NCBI RefSeq assembly: GCF_036010485.1
Contig: NZ_CP108568.1
Coordinates: 930,001 to 994,000 of the forward strand
Source: Streptomyces sp. NBC_01198
Lineage (GTDB): Bacteria > Actinomycetota > Actinomycetes > Streptomycetales > Streptomycetaceae
Length of the DNA: 64,000 nucleotides
Direction of reading: 5' to 3'
Shown: piece after piece, positions 8,783 to 17,701 of the stretch
Layout of the letters: every line of letters begins with the position of its first letter
How positions within the stretch are numbered: position 1 is the first letter of the stretch
Translations under genes and position numbers: made by a program
Notes under the pieces: generated by a model
Seen by the model: the letters and a program-made list of their open reading frames with translations, nothing else
Told to the model about the DNA's origin: nothing
The model's database searches: none

Positions 8783-9009
8783 CCGCCGCGCGGCCGCTCC
8801 GGGGCATCAGTCACCTCGCGGCAGCCTCACGAGGACGGGCCCGGTGCGGTCCGTGGTGAGCAGACCACCGTGCGCCGCCGGTTCGGGCGCGGCCCCGGTG
8901 ACGACGTGCCGGGCCGGCCGGGGCTCCTCGTCCCACCGGTCCCGGCACCTGCTCGCAACAGGGCGAGGTCCAGCAGACCTTCTCGCCCCGTCACCGGGGC
9001 CCGGTCCGG
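8783..9009. other. intergenic stretch with a possible coding remnant
   Basis: On the minus strand this stretch reads RWDEEPRPARHVVTGAAPEP then GPVLVRLPRGD before a stop near 8807. It looks like the tail of a larger enzyme but I cannot assign a family, and there is no matching upstream part. It may be another remnant. Confidence 0.25.
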
Positions 9010-9165
9010 CTATTGCGCCGGCCGGCCCTGCTCGGAGTTGTGCGGGTTGTCGCGTTCGTCGATCGCGTCGGTATAGCACGCGAGGACTTCGTCCATGACC
9101 TCGTCCTCCACTTCGTCCCGTTCGCGGGCCGGGGTCTGGTCGGGGTCCGGCTTCGTATCAGTCAT
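9010..9165 (-). CDS. small acidic protein of unknown function
   Basis: The frame from ATG at 9165 encodes 51 residues, strongly acidic and hydrophilic (ERDEVEDEVMDEVLACYTDA, IDERDNP). No signal peptide or membrane segment is seen. The upstream GGCGGG is only a weak ribosome site. The composition differs from the Arg/Pro/Ala-rich shadow frames of this genome, which is the main reason to believe it. I do not recognise the family. Confidence 0.45.
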   Translation of the reverse strand: MTDTKPDPDQTPARERDEVEDEVMDEVLACYTDAIDERDNPHNSEQGRPAQ

Positions 9166-9564
9166 GGTGCCCGCCTGTCCCGGTTGGCGGAGTTCACCCT
9201 CAGGTTCACCCCGGGCGACGGACAAAGCGGGCACGTGCGGCGCGCGCGGAGATCGTTCGCGACCCTCTCCTACGCGCATCCGTCCCCACCGGCTCCCCGG
9301 AAGCGGCTCCTGCGCGCACTCCCCCAAGGGTGAACGCTCAGGCCGCCGGGGCGGCGGGGCGCGCCTTCGCCCACCGGGTGAACGCGGTCGCCCGGGCTCG
9401 CGCGAACTCCCTGTGGGGGTCCGCACGGTAGGTCCAGGCAACGGCGCCGGCGCGGGAGCCGAACACGGGGAACAACCGCTCGGGGAAAGTAAACTGTGCC
9501 GGCGGCCGCGGCAGGGGGGGCCGTGCCCGGCGCCGCATCGGGTGGCGAAACGGATGCGGCCGGT
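9166..9564. other. gene-poor stretch
   Basis: About 400 bases without a convincing gene. A minus-strand frame (9338-9538) reads FPERLFPVFGSRAGAVAWTY and REFARARATAFTRWAKARP, which has some protein-like character but no recognisable family and no good start. It may be a remnant. Confidence 0.3.
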
Positions 9565-10098
9565 TCAGACGTGGAACTCGGTGAGATCGATCGTGTGAAC
9601 ACGCAGCGGGAGTCCGTACGCCGGATGCGTCGTCTCGCGCTCCAGCACCATGCCGAGCTTCCGCATCACGTTCTCCGAGGCGTCGTTACCCGCCGCGCTG
9701 ATACTGATGACGCGGTCGAGACCGCGGTCCTGGACCGCGAACTCCAGCGCGGCATGGGCGGCCTCGGAGGCGTAGCCCTGTCCCCAATACTGCCGGCCGA
9801 GCCGCCAGCCGATCTCCACGGCAGGCAGCACCTCCGGCAGGAACAGGGGGACGGAGAGACCGGCGAAACCGGCCAGCTCGCCCGAGGCCAGCAGCTCCAC
9901 GGCGAAGAGACCGAAGCCCTCCTCGTCCCACTCCTCCTCCCACCGCTCGATATCGTCCGCCGTCCGCTCCAGATCACGGACGGAGCCATCGCCGATCCAG
10001 CGCATGACCTGCGGATCCGCGTTGATCTCCGCCATGGGGAGAAGGTCGTCGTCGTGCCAGCGGCGGAGGATCAGGCGAGGGGTCTGGATCTCGGTCAT
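9565..10098 (-). CDS. GNAT-family N-acetyltransferase (RimJ/RimL type)
   Basis: A 177-residue protein with the RimJ/RimL opening TPRLILRRWHDDDLLPMAEI. The acetyl-CoA loop appears as GRQYWGQGYASEAAHAAL and the C-terminal VISISAAGNDASENVMRKLGM is characteristic (N-x-x-S-x-x-V/L-x-x-K-L-G). It transfers acetyl from acetyl-CoA to an amine of a protein N-terminus or small molecule; the acceptor is unknown. It is divergent from the PhyH gene, and the gap holds no obvious operator. Confidence 0.85.
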   Translation of the reverse strand: MTEIQTPRLILRRWHDDDLLPMAEINADPQVMRWIGDGSVRDLERTADDIERWEEEWDEEGFGLFAVELLASGELAGFAGLSVPLFLPEVLPAVEIGWRLGRQYWGQGYASEAAHAALEFAVQDRGLDRVISISAAGNDASENVMRKLGMVLERETTHPAYGLPLRVHTIDLTEFHV

Positions 10099-10317
10099 GG
10101 CACCCATCCTGCCGAGAAGGAGGGTCTCAGCGGTAATCGACGGCACCGTTGGACCAGTCCCCCCACCAGGACCGGACCCCGCCCCGGAGCACCCGGTTGG
10201 CGGCGTGGCCAAGGCGCAGGTGGCGGCCGACGGCATGACCGCCGCCATCGTCACGCCCAGAGTGCTGGTGGCAGAAAACCCTTCGATCTCCGGGCCCCGT
10301 CGCTCTAGGGTGATCGA

Positions 10318-11067
10318 ATGCTGAGCGCCGGTCAGGTGAACGAGTTCGCAGAGCGAGGCTTCGTCCTGGTCCCGCAGGTGGTCCAGGGCGATCTTCTTCA
10401 CCGAGCGGCCAGGCGGATCGACGAGCTCGTGGCCACCGAGCCCCCTGCGACCGGCACCACCGGCCACCACTTCTACTTCCGCCGCACCAAGGACGAGCCG
10501 GCGCTCAGAGAGCCGTTGACCCGCAGCCCCGCGTTCGGTCTCGCCGAGCAACTGGCGGGGGCCGGGACACTGAAGTACCCCTGGCAGGTCCAGGTCGCCC
10601 TGAACATCCCGCCGTACTCACACCGTCCAGGTGCGCCCCACATCGACTCCGACCGGCAGGAACCGACCGGTGAACCCGTGCAGGGCACGTTCACCCTCCT
10701 GGCCTGCGTCCTGATGTCCGACCAGCTCACGGAGAACTCCGGCAACCTCTGGGTCTGGCCGGGCACCCATCTCCGCCACGCCGCGTACTTCCGCGACCAC
10801 GGCCCGCAGATGTTCTGCGCCTACCCACCGATCGACTGGCCGGAGCCCGAGCAGATCAGGGGACGGGCAGGCGACCTGCTGCTCGCCCACTACCTCCTCG
10901 GCCACAACATCGGCGGGAACTACGCATCCGACCAGACACGGCGAGCCCTCTACTTCCGCATCAGCGCCCGGGACCACGACGCCCATCAAGACGACTTCCT
11001 CCAGGACCCATGGCTCGACTACGGGCCCATCGCGCTCCGAGCCGACCCGGGTCCGGCGGCCGCCTGA
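10318..11067 (+). CDS. phytanoyl-CoA dioxygenase (PhyH) family protein
   Basis: A 249-residue Fe(II)/2-oxoglutarate-dependent oxygenase. The iron triad can be read as His108-x-Asp110 (APHIDSD) and His196 (LLGHNIGGN), with Arg208 or Arg209 (TRRALYF) as the 2-oxoglutarate ligand. The start MLSAGQVNEFAERGFVLVPQ is typical of PhyH proteins. Substrates range from fatty acyl-CoAs to natural product intermediates; none can be inferred here. It stands alone between divergent and convergent neighbours. Confidence 0.85.
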   Translation: MLSAGQVNEFAERGFVLVPQVVQGDLLHRAARRIDELVATEPPATGTTGHHFYFRRTKDEPALREPLTRSPAFGLAEQLAGAGTLKYPWQVQVALNIPPYSHRPGAPHIDSDRQEPTGEPVQGTFTLLACVLMSDQLTENSGNLWVWPGTHLRHAAYFRDHGPQMFCAYPPIDWPEPEQIRGRAGDLLLAHYLLGHNIGGNYASDQTRRALYFRISARDHDAHQDDFLQDPWLDYGPIALRADPGPAAA

Positions 11068-11094
11068 CGGCGTACGGCCACGCGAGGCGGCTGG

Positions 11095-11394
11095 TCAGCG
11101 CACCGTCACCTTGTTGTCGAAGGCCACGTACCCGCTGAAGTCCCTTCCCACGCGGTCGATCGCGGAGGACGCCGGCTCCGGGTACGACCACGCTGCGTCC
11201 GCGTGCCTGGTGTCCGCGGCCTGGACGTCGAAGTACTGCGCCCGGCCCTTCCACGGGCAGGTGTAGGGGGTGTCGCTCTTGGACAGCGCTTGCGGGGTGA
11301 CGGTCTCCGGCGGGAAGTACCAGTTCCCCTCGATCGAGACCACGTCGGCTTCGTCCGCGTCCGCAAGGACCGTTCCGTCGAGTACCGCTTGCAT
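11095..11394 (-). CDS. DUF427 domain protein
   Basis: A 99-residue single-domain protein with the DUF427 pattern: GTVLADADEADVVSIEGNWY, FPPETVTPQALSKSDTPYTC, PWKGRAQYFDV and the end DFSGYVAFDNKVTV. The family is small, cytoplasmic and of unknown activity, often with a PWKG turn and conserved aromatic residues that suggest ligand binding. It is convergent with the PhyH gene 27 bases away. Confidence 0.85.
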   Translation of the reverse strand: MQAVLDGTVLADADEADVVSIEGNWYFPPETVTPQALSKSDTPYTCPWKGRAQYFDVQAADTRHADAAWSYPEPASSAIDRVGRDFSGYVAFDNKVTVR

Positions 11395-11789
11395 CAGCTG
11401 TTCCTTTCAGAGGTTCCGGGCCGGATCTGGAATCGCCGTCTCGGCCGATCCGTGGAGCGACCGGCTCCGCCGGGGATGCCAGGGCGGCAGGCCATTATCC
11501 GTCAACCGCGAGGCGTACAGGGAGCGCGACACCCTGGAACGGGGCACCCCGCTTGCTGCGACGGCGGGACATCGCGACCCGTCACGGCAAGACCGTGCGA
11601 GCAGGGCGCCCTGCGCCGTATCACTCCAGGACACGCCGTCGTCACCTGCTCCTCCGACGGCCTCCTCGGCGCCACCGGGGCGAGGTCGGTCGCCCTGCGA
11701 GTGCTCAGCAACTCCCGCCGTTGCCACGTCATTTGACGGTCCCCAGCGCAGGTAGGGGAGTTCACCTGCGTCCGCGAGCATCGGCGGCC
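11395..11789. other. 395-base gene-free stretch
   Basis: No frame here has coding character on either strand. No repeat, clear hairpin or RNA gene was seen. It lies upstream of the PhoD gene and must contain that promoter. Confidence 0.4.
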
Positions 11790-13328
11790 ATGAGGAACCT
11801 CAGTCGCCGCATCTTCATCCTTGGCGGGCTCACCACCGTGGGCACTGCCACGCTTCAACTCGGGGCGGCGGCCCAGTCGTCGGCCGCCGCCACCCCGTTC
11901 CCCTTCACGCTCGGCGTCGCCTCCGGGGAACCGGACGAGAGCAGCGTGGTGCTCTGGACGCGTCTCGCCCCCACACCGACCAACGCCGACGGCCAGGGCG
12001 GCATGCCCAACGCCGACGTCGCCGTCGACTGGCAGGTGTCGGCCAGCCAGAGCTTCGCCACCCTCGTCAGCTCCGGTACGGTCACCGCCCGCTACGCCCA
12101 GGCCCACTCGGTGCACGTGCTGGCCGGTGGACTCGCCCCGGACGCGGAGTTCTACTACCGCTTCCGGGCCCAGGGATTCGTCTCCCCGGTGGGCCGGACC
12201 CGCACCGCACCGGCGAAGACCGCGGTCGGGCGGGACTTCACGATGGCCTTCGCCTCGTGCGCGCACTACGAGCAGGGCTACTACACCGCCTACCGCCGCA
12301 TGGCCGACGACCGCCCCGACCTGATCCTGCACCTGGGCGACTACATCTACGAGGGCGGCGCCACCGCCGGCGCCCTGCGCCAGCACCTCGGCAGCGAGAT
12401 CGTGTCGCTGGCCGACTACCGCCGCCGCTACGCGCTCTACCGCAGCGACCCGGACCTGCAGGCCGCGCACGCGATCGCGCCGTGGCTGGTCGTGCCGGAC
12501 GACCACGAGGTGGAGAACAACTACGCCAACATGGTCCGCGCCGACAGCAGCCCGGTGCTGACGGCGGCCCAGTGGACCGCGCGCCGTACCGCCGCGTATC
12601 AGGCCTACTTCGAGAACATGCCGCTGCGGGCCGCATCGACGCCTTCGGGCAACAGCATCCCGCTCTACCGCCGGGTCCGCTGGGGCACCCTCGCGACGTT
12701 CCACATGCTCGACACCCGCCAGTTCCGGGACGACCAGGCGTGCGGCGACGGGACGAAGGTCTGCGCCGACGCCGATCTGGCCACGCGTACGATCACCGGC
12801 ACGGCCCAGGAGTCATGGCTGCTCGACGGACTCGGCCAGCACCTCAGCACCTGGGACCTCATCGGCCAGCAGGTCTTCTTCGCCCGCAACGTGAACTCCG
12901 CCGGCGCGATGAACATGGATGCCTGGGACGGGTATCGGGCCAGCCGGGCGCGGATCCAGCAGGGCATCATCGACCGGGCCGTACGCAACCCGGTCGTCCT
13001 CACCGGTGATGTGCACGCGTCGTGGGGCAACAACCTCAAGGCCGACTACGCGAACCCGTCGTCGGCGACGATCGGCTCCGAGCTCGTCTGCACCTCGATC
13101 ACCAGCGGCGGGAACGGAACCACCACCACGGCGATCCCCAACGGGTCGCTCAACCCGCATCTGCGCTTCTACTCCGATCGGCGCGGCTACGTCCGCACGC
13201 ACATCACGCCGTCGCAGCTGACCGCCGACTTCCGGTCGGTGGCGACAGTGACCGAGCACGGCGCGGCGGCGACCACCGCCGGGACCTTTGTCATCCACGA
13301 CGGACAGCCGGGGTTGGCCGATGCGTAA
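11790..13328 (+). CDS. phoD: PhoD-type alkaline phosphatase/phosphodiesterase, Tat-exported
   Basis: A 512-residue secreted enzyme. The N-terminus NLSRRIFILGGLTTVG is a twin-arginine signal. The PhoD N-terminal beta domain (FTLGVASGEPDESSVVLWTR) is followed by the metallophosphatase core: MAFASCAHYEQGYYTAYR, ILHLGDYIYE, VVPDDHEVENNY and LTGDVHASWG supply the Fe/Ca ligands. Such enzymes release phosphate from phosphodiesters or teichoic acid outside the cell. ATG at 11790 begins the Tat signal. Its last codons overlap the start of the next gene, so the two are translationally coupled. Confidence 0.92.
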   Translation: MRNLSRRIFILGGLTTVGTATLQLGAAAQSSAAATPFPFTLGVASGEPDESSVVLWTRLAPTPTNADGQGGMPNADVAVDWQVSASQSFATLVSSGTVTARYAQAHSVHVLAGGLAPDAEFYYRFRAQGFVSPVGRTRTAPAKTAVGRDFTMAFASCAHYEQGYYTAYRRMADDRPDLILHLGDYIYEGGATAGALRQHLGSEIVSLADYRRRYALYRSDPDLQAAHAIAPWLVVPDDHEVENNYANMVRADSSPVLTAAQWTARRTAAYQAYFENMPLRAASTPSGNSIPLYRRVRWGTLATFHMLDTRQFRDDQACGDGTKVCADADLATRTITGTAQESWLLDGLGQHLSTWDLIGQQVFFARNVNSAGAMNMDAWDGYRASRARIQQGIIDRAVRNPVVLTGDVHASWGNNLKADYANPSSATIGSELVCTSITSGGNGTTTTAIPNGSLNPHLRFYSDRRGYVRTHITPSQLTADFRSVATVTEHGAAATTAGTFVIHDGQPGLADA

Positions 13329-14586
13329 GCTCTCGATACTCGTCGCAGCCCTCGCCGGCCTCCTCGCGGTCCTCGCTGTGGTGGCCCCGGCCTCGGCGGC
13401 GGGGCCCTCGTCCTGGGTGACCGCCAACAGCGACTCCGCCGGTGACCAGGACACCTCCTCGATCGCCGCCAACCGCCTCGGCGACGTGGCAGTGGTCTGG
13501 GAGGACGACCGCGACACGACCGACCCGGGCGACAACACGCACAGCGACGTGTGGGTGCGGATGTACCGCAACGGCGTGTCGGCTTACGAGAAGAAGCTCT
13601 CGGCCGGCGGGACCGCGGGCACGGCCTGGCGGCACCTCCAGCCAGACGTGGGACTCGACGACCGCGGCAACGCCGTCGTCGTGTGGGCGGAGGACCCGGA
13701 CGGCAACGGCTTCTACAACATCACCTACCGAGTGCTCTCCCCAGCCGGTGCGGTGCTCGGCTCCGGTCAGGCCAACGCGAGCGCCGACGGCCAGCAGATC
13801 CATCCGCGCGTCGCGGTCGATCCGGACGGCGCGCCCAGCAGCACCACCGCGGTCGCGTTCTCCGTGGTGTGGGAGGACATCCAGGGCACCGCCGCCGCGA
13901 CCGTGAAGGCGGCCGGGTTCACCGGAACCACGACGAAGGCCTACGAGGTGACGGTCAACGCGGCGGGCGGCGCGCACCACAACCCCGACGTCGCGACCTC
14001 CGCCTCGGGCGACGCCGTCGTCGTCTGGGACGAGGACACCGACAACAACGGCTACTACCAGATCGGTCTGGTCAAGCTGGCCAAGGCGAACGGGGCCGTC
14101 ACGCTCACCCGCCGCAGCGCCAACAGCCTCGGCAGCGGGCAGCAACAACAACGCCCGGCCGTGGCGGCCGACTTCAACGGCGACTTCGCCGTGGCGTGGG
14201 AGTCCGATCACACCGGCACCCGTGGCGTCTGGGCCCGGTCGTTCACCGCGACCGGCACCGCCGGCTCGGCCGAGGTCGAGACCTCCAGCGGATCCGGAGC
14301 CGGCAACCCCACCGTCGGCATCGACGACCAGCGCGACGCCGTGGTCGGCTGGAGCGTCGCCGGCACCGATCCAGCGGTCTGGGCCCGGGGCCTCAACCCC
14401 GACGGCACCTTCACCGGCCGTCTGCCGGCCCAGTCCGTCAGCCAGGTCACGGCCGGCCGGCAGGAGCAACTCGCCTTGACCTCGTCCCCGTTCGGCACGC
14501 TCGCGATGTCCTACACCGACGACAACGACGGCAACACCTTCGACCAGGTCCTGATGAGTCTGGGCGCGACCAACTCGGACTGGTGA
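13321..14586 (+). CDS. secreted repeat (propeller-like) protein coupled to PhoD
   Basis: A 421-residue protein with a Sec signal (MRKLSILVAALAGLLAVLAV to ASA). The mature part carries repeated blocks of the type GDVAVVWEDDRD, NAVVVWAEDPDGNGFYNITY, GDAVVVWDEDTDNNGYYQIG and FAVAWESDHTGTRGVWAR, spaced about 60-80 residues apart. This suggests a beta-propeller with Asp-rich, possibly calcium-binding loops. The start ATG lies inside the last codons of phoD, so it is co-translated and may aid the phosphatase. No enzyme motif is visible. Confidence 0.75.
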   Translation: MRKLSILVAALAGLLAVLAVVAPASAAGPSSWVTANSDSAGDQDTSSIAANRLGDVAVVWEDDRDTTDPGDNTHSDVWVRMYRNGVSAYEKKLSAGGTAGTAWRHLQPDVGLDDRGNAVVVWAEDPDGNGFYNITYRVLSPAGAVLGSGQANASADGQQIHPRVAVDPDGAPSSTTAVAFSVVWEDIQGTAAATVKAAGFTGTTTKAYEVTVNAAGGAHHNPDVATSASGDAVVVWDEDTDNNGYYQIGLVKLAKANGAVTLTRRSANSLGSGQQQQRPAVAADFNGDFAVAWESDHTGTRGVWARSFTATGTAGSAEVETSSGSGAGNPTVGIDDQRDAVVGWSVAGTDPAVWARGLNPDGTFTGRLPAQSVSQVTAGRQEQLALTSSPFGTLAMSYTDDNDGNTFDQVLMSLGATNSDW

Positions 14587-14609
14587 CGTCCCGCCCGTAG
14601 CGCCAGGAA

Positions 14610-14643
14610 CCGTCCGTGCCGCCCGTTCGGGCAGCACGGACGG
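14610..14643. terminator. bidirectional hairpin between convergent genes
   Basis: CCGTCCGTGC (14610-14619) pairs perfectly with GCACGGACGG (14634-14643), and an inner GCCC/GGGC extends the stem. It lies in the 69-base gap between two convergent genes and is the likely terminator for both. Confidence 0.7.
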
Positions 14644-14655
14644 CACGGGGCGGCA

Positions 14656-15138
14656 TCAGTACGGGTTGGCGGCCACCCACCTCTTGCTCACCGTGGTGTG
14701 CGCGGGGGTGAAGGTGTCCCCGTAGAGCACGAAGGCGACGTTCCAGTAATTCGCGTACGTGTCCTGGCCGGTGACGGTGTTGCACCCGCTCGGCAGCGAC
14801 AGGTATTCCAGGTCCGTCTCCTGCCAGGTACTGCCGACGTAGCCGGCGTTCACCGCGACCTGGATCTTCGGCGGGGTGTAACTGGACTGCTGGCACGCGG
14901 TCAGCGAGTAGCGGAACGAGTTGCCACCGTCGTCGAACTGCACCCAGCCGTCGACGTGGCCGAGTTGGACCGTGGTGCCGGTCGGGTACTGGTAGGTGTC
15001 CTGGACGGAGAAGGTGTACGTCGTCCCCCAGGCGGCGTGTGCCGGAGTGGGGGCCACCAGGAGGCCGCCCAGCGCGGCGGCTGCGGCAGCGGCTAAGCCG
15101 GCGGTCCGCCGTCCTTTCTGGGCCGTCTTCGTCTTCAT
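14656..15138 (-). CDS. small secreted protein of unknown function
   Basis: A 160-residue protein with a long, basic Sec signal (MKTKTAQKGRRTAGLAAAAA, cleavage near AHA-AW). The mature 120 residues are Tyr/Thr/Gln-rich with two Cys (LTACQQ and SGCNTV) that could form a disulphide, and alternating strands (TTYTFSVQDTYQYPTGTTVQ). GGAGG precedes ATG at 15138. I do not recognise the family; the composition suggests an all-beta extracellular protein. Confidence 0.7.
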   Translation of the reverse strand: MKTKTAQKGRRTAGLAAAAAAALGGLLVAPTPAHAAWGTTYTFSVQDTYQYPTGTTVQLGHVDGWVQFDDGGNSFRYSLTACQQSSYTPPKIQVAVNAGYVGSTWQETDLEYLSLPSGCNTVTGQDTYANYWNVAFVLYGDTFTPAHTTVSKRWVAANPY

Positions 15139-15319
15139 CGTCGTACCTCCGAGATCGTGGTCGGATACCGCGAGGGTGCTCAGATGGGGCCATGCCAAGG
15201 GTAGGTGACACACGGCGGTGGACACCCGCCGCGACCGGAAACGATTCCGGACGTCCTCGAAAGCCCCTGGTGCGCCGGCGAACACCCCGACCGCGCCCCC
15301 TGCCCGCCCCCGCCACGGG

Positions 15320-15478
15320 TCAGCCGGCGCTCCCGCCCGGCTCCAGCGACAGGGCCCGCGCGAGGGCGTCGCCCGTCGGCGGCGTTCCGCTTTCACGCGC
15401 CTTCAGGCGGCGGACGACGAGTGCGGACACCGTCTCCTCCTCGACGTCCTCAAGGAATTGGATGAGGTCGTCACGGAT
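15320..15478 (-). pseudogene. C-terminal remnant of an unrecognised small protein
   Basis: The frame reads IRDDLIQFLEDVEEETVSAL, then VVRRLKARESGTPPTGDALA to a stop at 15320. The acidic, helical character differs from shadow frames, so it is probably real coding sequence. Its 5' part is missing: coding character ends at about 15478, where an MFS fragment on the other strand begins. I cannot name the family; size and charge resemble small antitoxin-type proteins, but this is weak. Confidence 0.45.
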
Positions 15479-15482
15479 CCCG

Positions 15483-15635
15483 CTGGCGGTGACGCTGCAG
15501 GGCGTCGGCTTCGCCCTTGGCGGCGCCGCCGCGCAGGTCATCGGCCCCGCCGGCGCCTTCGTCGCCGCGGGCGCGGGCGGTATCGCGGTCATCGTCGTCC
15601 TGCTCGGCCGGGAACTGCGGCCGGCCCGCGGCTGA
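15483..15635 (+). pseudogene. C-terminal remnant of an MFS transporter
   Basis: From 15483 the plus strand reads LAVTLQGVGFALGGAAAQVI, then GPAGAFVAAGAGGIAVIVVL and a short basic tail before a stop. This is the last two membrane helices of an MFS carrier. Nothing upstream continues it; instead a minus-strand remnant abuts it head to head. One deletion removing the 5' parts of two divergent genes and their shared promoter explains both. Confidence 0.6.
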
Positions 15636-15660
15636 GCGCCGGGCGGCGGGCACCGTACCG

Positions 15661-16170
15661 TCAGCCCCCGCCGCGCGGCGGCAGCCGGTGCAGCACCACG
15701 TCCGTGAGCACGCCGTCCCGGGCGGCCGCGGTCATGAACGTGCAGTGCGGCTGGCGCCGGCGATCGGTCGGCGAGCCGGGGTTGAGCAGCCGCATCCCCC
15801 CGGGGGTGGTGGTGTCCCACGGGATGTGGCTGTGGCCGAACACCAGGACGTCCGCTTCCGCGAACAGTTGATCGCAGCGCTCCTCGCGCCCGCGCGCCTG
15901 CCCGGTCTCGTGCGTCACCGCGAACCGGACGCCCGCCACGTCGGCCCTGGCCACCTCGGGCAGCCGTGCCCGCAACGAGGCACCGTCGTTGTTGCCGTAC
16001 ACCGCGACCAGCCGCCGGCTCCGGGCCGCCAGCAGGTCGAGCGTGGCCTCGTGCACCCAGTCGCCCGCGTGGAAGACGACATCGGCCGCGTCGATCGCGA
16101 CCAGCAGCTCATCGGGCAGCGCCCGCGCCCGCCGGGGCACATGCGTGTCGGTCGTCAGCAGCAGCTTCAC
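15661..16170 (-). CDS. YfcE/MJ0936-type metallophosphoesterase
   Basis: A 169-residue phosphodiesterase of the calcineurin superfamily. Metal ligands are visible in order: TTDTHVPRRA, FHAGDWVHEA, VYGNNDGASLR, VTHETG and FGHSHIPWD, ending with LLNPGSPTDRR. Proteins of this type hydrolyse phosphodiesters with Mn or Ni. I favour GTG at 16170, placed 8 bases after GAGGAGG, giving the usual VKLLLTTDTH start. An ATG at 16194 would add eight residues. Confidence 0.85.
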   Translation of the reverse strand: MKLLLTTDTHVPRRARALPDELLVAIDAADVVFHAGDWVHEATLDLLAARSRRLVAVYGNNDGASLRARLPEVARADVAGVRFAVTHETGQARGREERCDQLFAEADVLVFGHSHIPWDTTTPGGMRLLNPGSPTDRRRQPHCTFMTAAARDGVLTDVVLHRLPPRGGG

Positions 16171-16400
16171 GCGCGGCTCCTCCTCATGAGGCATGGCCCC
16201 CGAACCCGGCCGCCTTTGCCGGCCCCGGGCATTATCCAAGGTCAAGCGGCCGTCAAGTGGAAGCGGAACAGCCGGTATCCCTTGTGTCGATGAGGAGCAC
16301 GTGGGGAGTACACGCACAAGGCAGGGGTACGCCACAGCAGTCATGGACCACGACCGGGCCGACGCCCGCGTGAGTCCTGCCTGTCGGCGAAAGGACTTCG

Positions 16401-17507
16401 ATGCGCAGAGGATTCTCCCGCGCCCGCCTACTGCTACCGCTCGCGGCCCTGCTGGGTCTGACGTTCGGCGCGGCGCCGGCGACGCACGCCGCGGCACCGG
16501 CCCCCGCGGGGGCGGCCGTGGCGGCGGACGAAGGCACCGCACTGCCGATCGCCTACCACTGCGACATGGCCGTGGACGGGCTGCACAAGCGGGTGTTCAT
16601 CTCCGACTACACCACGGGCACGGTCCTGGTGGCCGACTACCAGGGCCGCCTGGTCGGCACGATCAGGAACCTGCCGGGCGTGTGCGACCTGGAGCTGTCC
16701 GCCGACTCCCGCACCCTCTACGCGCCGCTCGCCCTCGGCGACGCCATCAGCGTCATCGACACCGGTACCGCCCGGCAGCGGGAGCGGGACGCGACCGGCG
16801 CCGGCACCGCGCCCCTGCACGCGGCTCTGAGCGGCCGCACCCTGTACTTCAGCTACGGGGACCAGTGGGACGCGAACATCGGCTCCATCAGGCTGGGCAC
16901 CGCCACCCCGACGGTGCGCCTGGGCCTCATCCCCCCGAGCAGCTTCGACGGCGCACCGCTCCTGGCGACCTCCCCGGCGGCACCGGGCACGCTCGTCGCC
17001 GCGGACCAGAACCTGTCCCCCGGCTACATCTCGGTCTACGACGTCTCCGGCACGACGCTCCTCCCGCACACGACGGTGCGCGAACCCGGCGGCAGCTCCA
17101 ACTTCAGCGACCTGGCCATCGCGCCGGACGGCAGGACGCTGCTGACCGCGTCCGGTGCGCCCTACCACCATCCCTCGTTCAGCCTGCCGGACCTGACCGA
17201 GGGCCACACCTACCCGAGCACGAACTATCCGACCGCGGTCGCGGTCTCGCCGCGCGGGGACGTCGCGGCGGGTGTGGACAGCATCGAGCCCGACCCGGAC
17301 GTCTACCTCTACCGGACCGGGGCCGACACCCCGTACCGCACGGTCTTCCTCCCCCCTGCCACCGGCTACGAGGCGGGCTATCTGCGGCCGCGCGGCCTGG
17401 CGTGGGCACCGGACGGATCGCGCCTGTTCGCCATCAGCGGGCACAACGAGGAGCAGGACCTGCGCCTCGTGGTCATACCGTCGGCGGAGGCTCCGGCGGC
17501 CGGGTAG
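16401..17507 (+). CDS. secreted YncE-like beta-propeller protein
   Basis: A 368-residue protein with a Sec signal (MRRGFSRARLLLPLAALLGL to THA). The mature part shows propeller blades: GLHKRVFISDYTTGTVLVAD, LELSADSRTLYAPLALGDAI, LAIAPDGRTLLTASG, VAVSPRGDVAAGVDSIEPDP and LAWAPDGSRLFAISG. The repeated (S/A)PDGRxL turns are characteristic of seven-bladed YVTN/YncE propellers, which usually serve as binding scaffolds. AAAGGA precedes ATG at 16401. Confidence 0.8.
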   Translation: MRRGFSRARLLLPLAALLGLTFGAAPATHAAAPAPAGAAVAADEGTALPIAYHCDMAVDGLHKRVFISDYTTGTVLVADYQGRLVGTIRNLPGVCDLELSADSRTLYAPLALGDAISVIDTGTARQRERDATGAGTAPLHAALSGRTLYFSYGDQWDANIGSIRLGTATPTVRLGLIPPSSFDGAPLLATSPAAPGTLVAADQNLSPGYISVYDVSGTTLLPHTTVREPGGSSNFSDLAIAPDGRTLLTASGAPYHHPSFSLPDLTEGHTYPSTNYPTAVAVSPRGDVAAGVDSIEPDPDVYLYRTGADTPYRTVFLPPATGYEAGYLRPRGLAWAPDGSRLFAISGHNEEQDLRLVVIPSAEAPAAG

Positions 17508-17519
17508 TACGACTGTGGG

Positions 17520-17554
17520 GGGGCGCCCGCGCGGAAGTCCGCGCCCCGCGCCCC
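17520..17554 (+). terminator. nested hairpin terminator
   Basis: GGGGCGC (17520-17526) pairs with GCGCCCC (17548-17554), and an inner GCGCGGA/TCCGCGC stem (17529-17544) stacks inside. A TCCCCTTT tail follows. It sits just after the propeller gene. Confidence 0.65.
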
Positions 17555-17701
17555 TCCCCTTTCGGGTGAAACAGCGCCCCGGCCCTTGCCACATCCTCGT
17601 GTCGGTGGGCTACTTCGCTTGACGAACAGGTGCCACGGCCGCCCGGCCAGTCGGCCGGTAGTGCTCCGCGTCCGTCTCCCCGACGGAGTCAAGGAGTCCC
17701 C

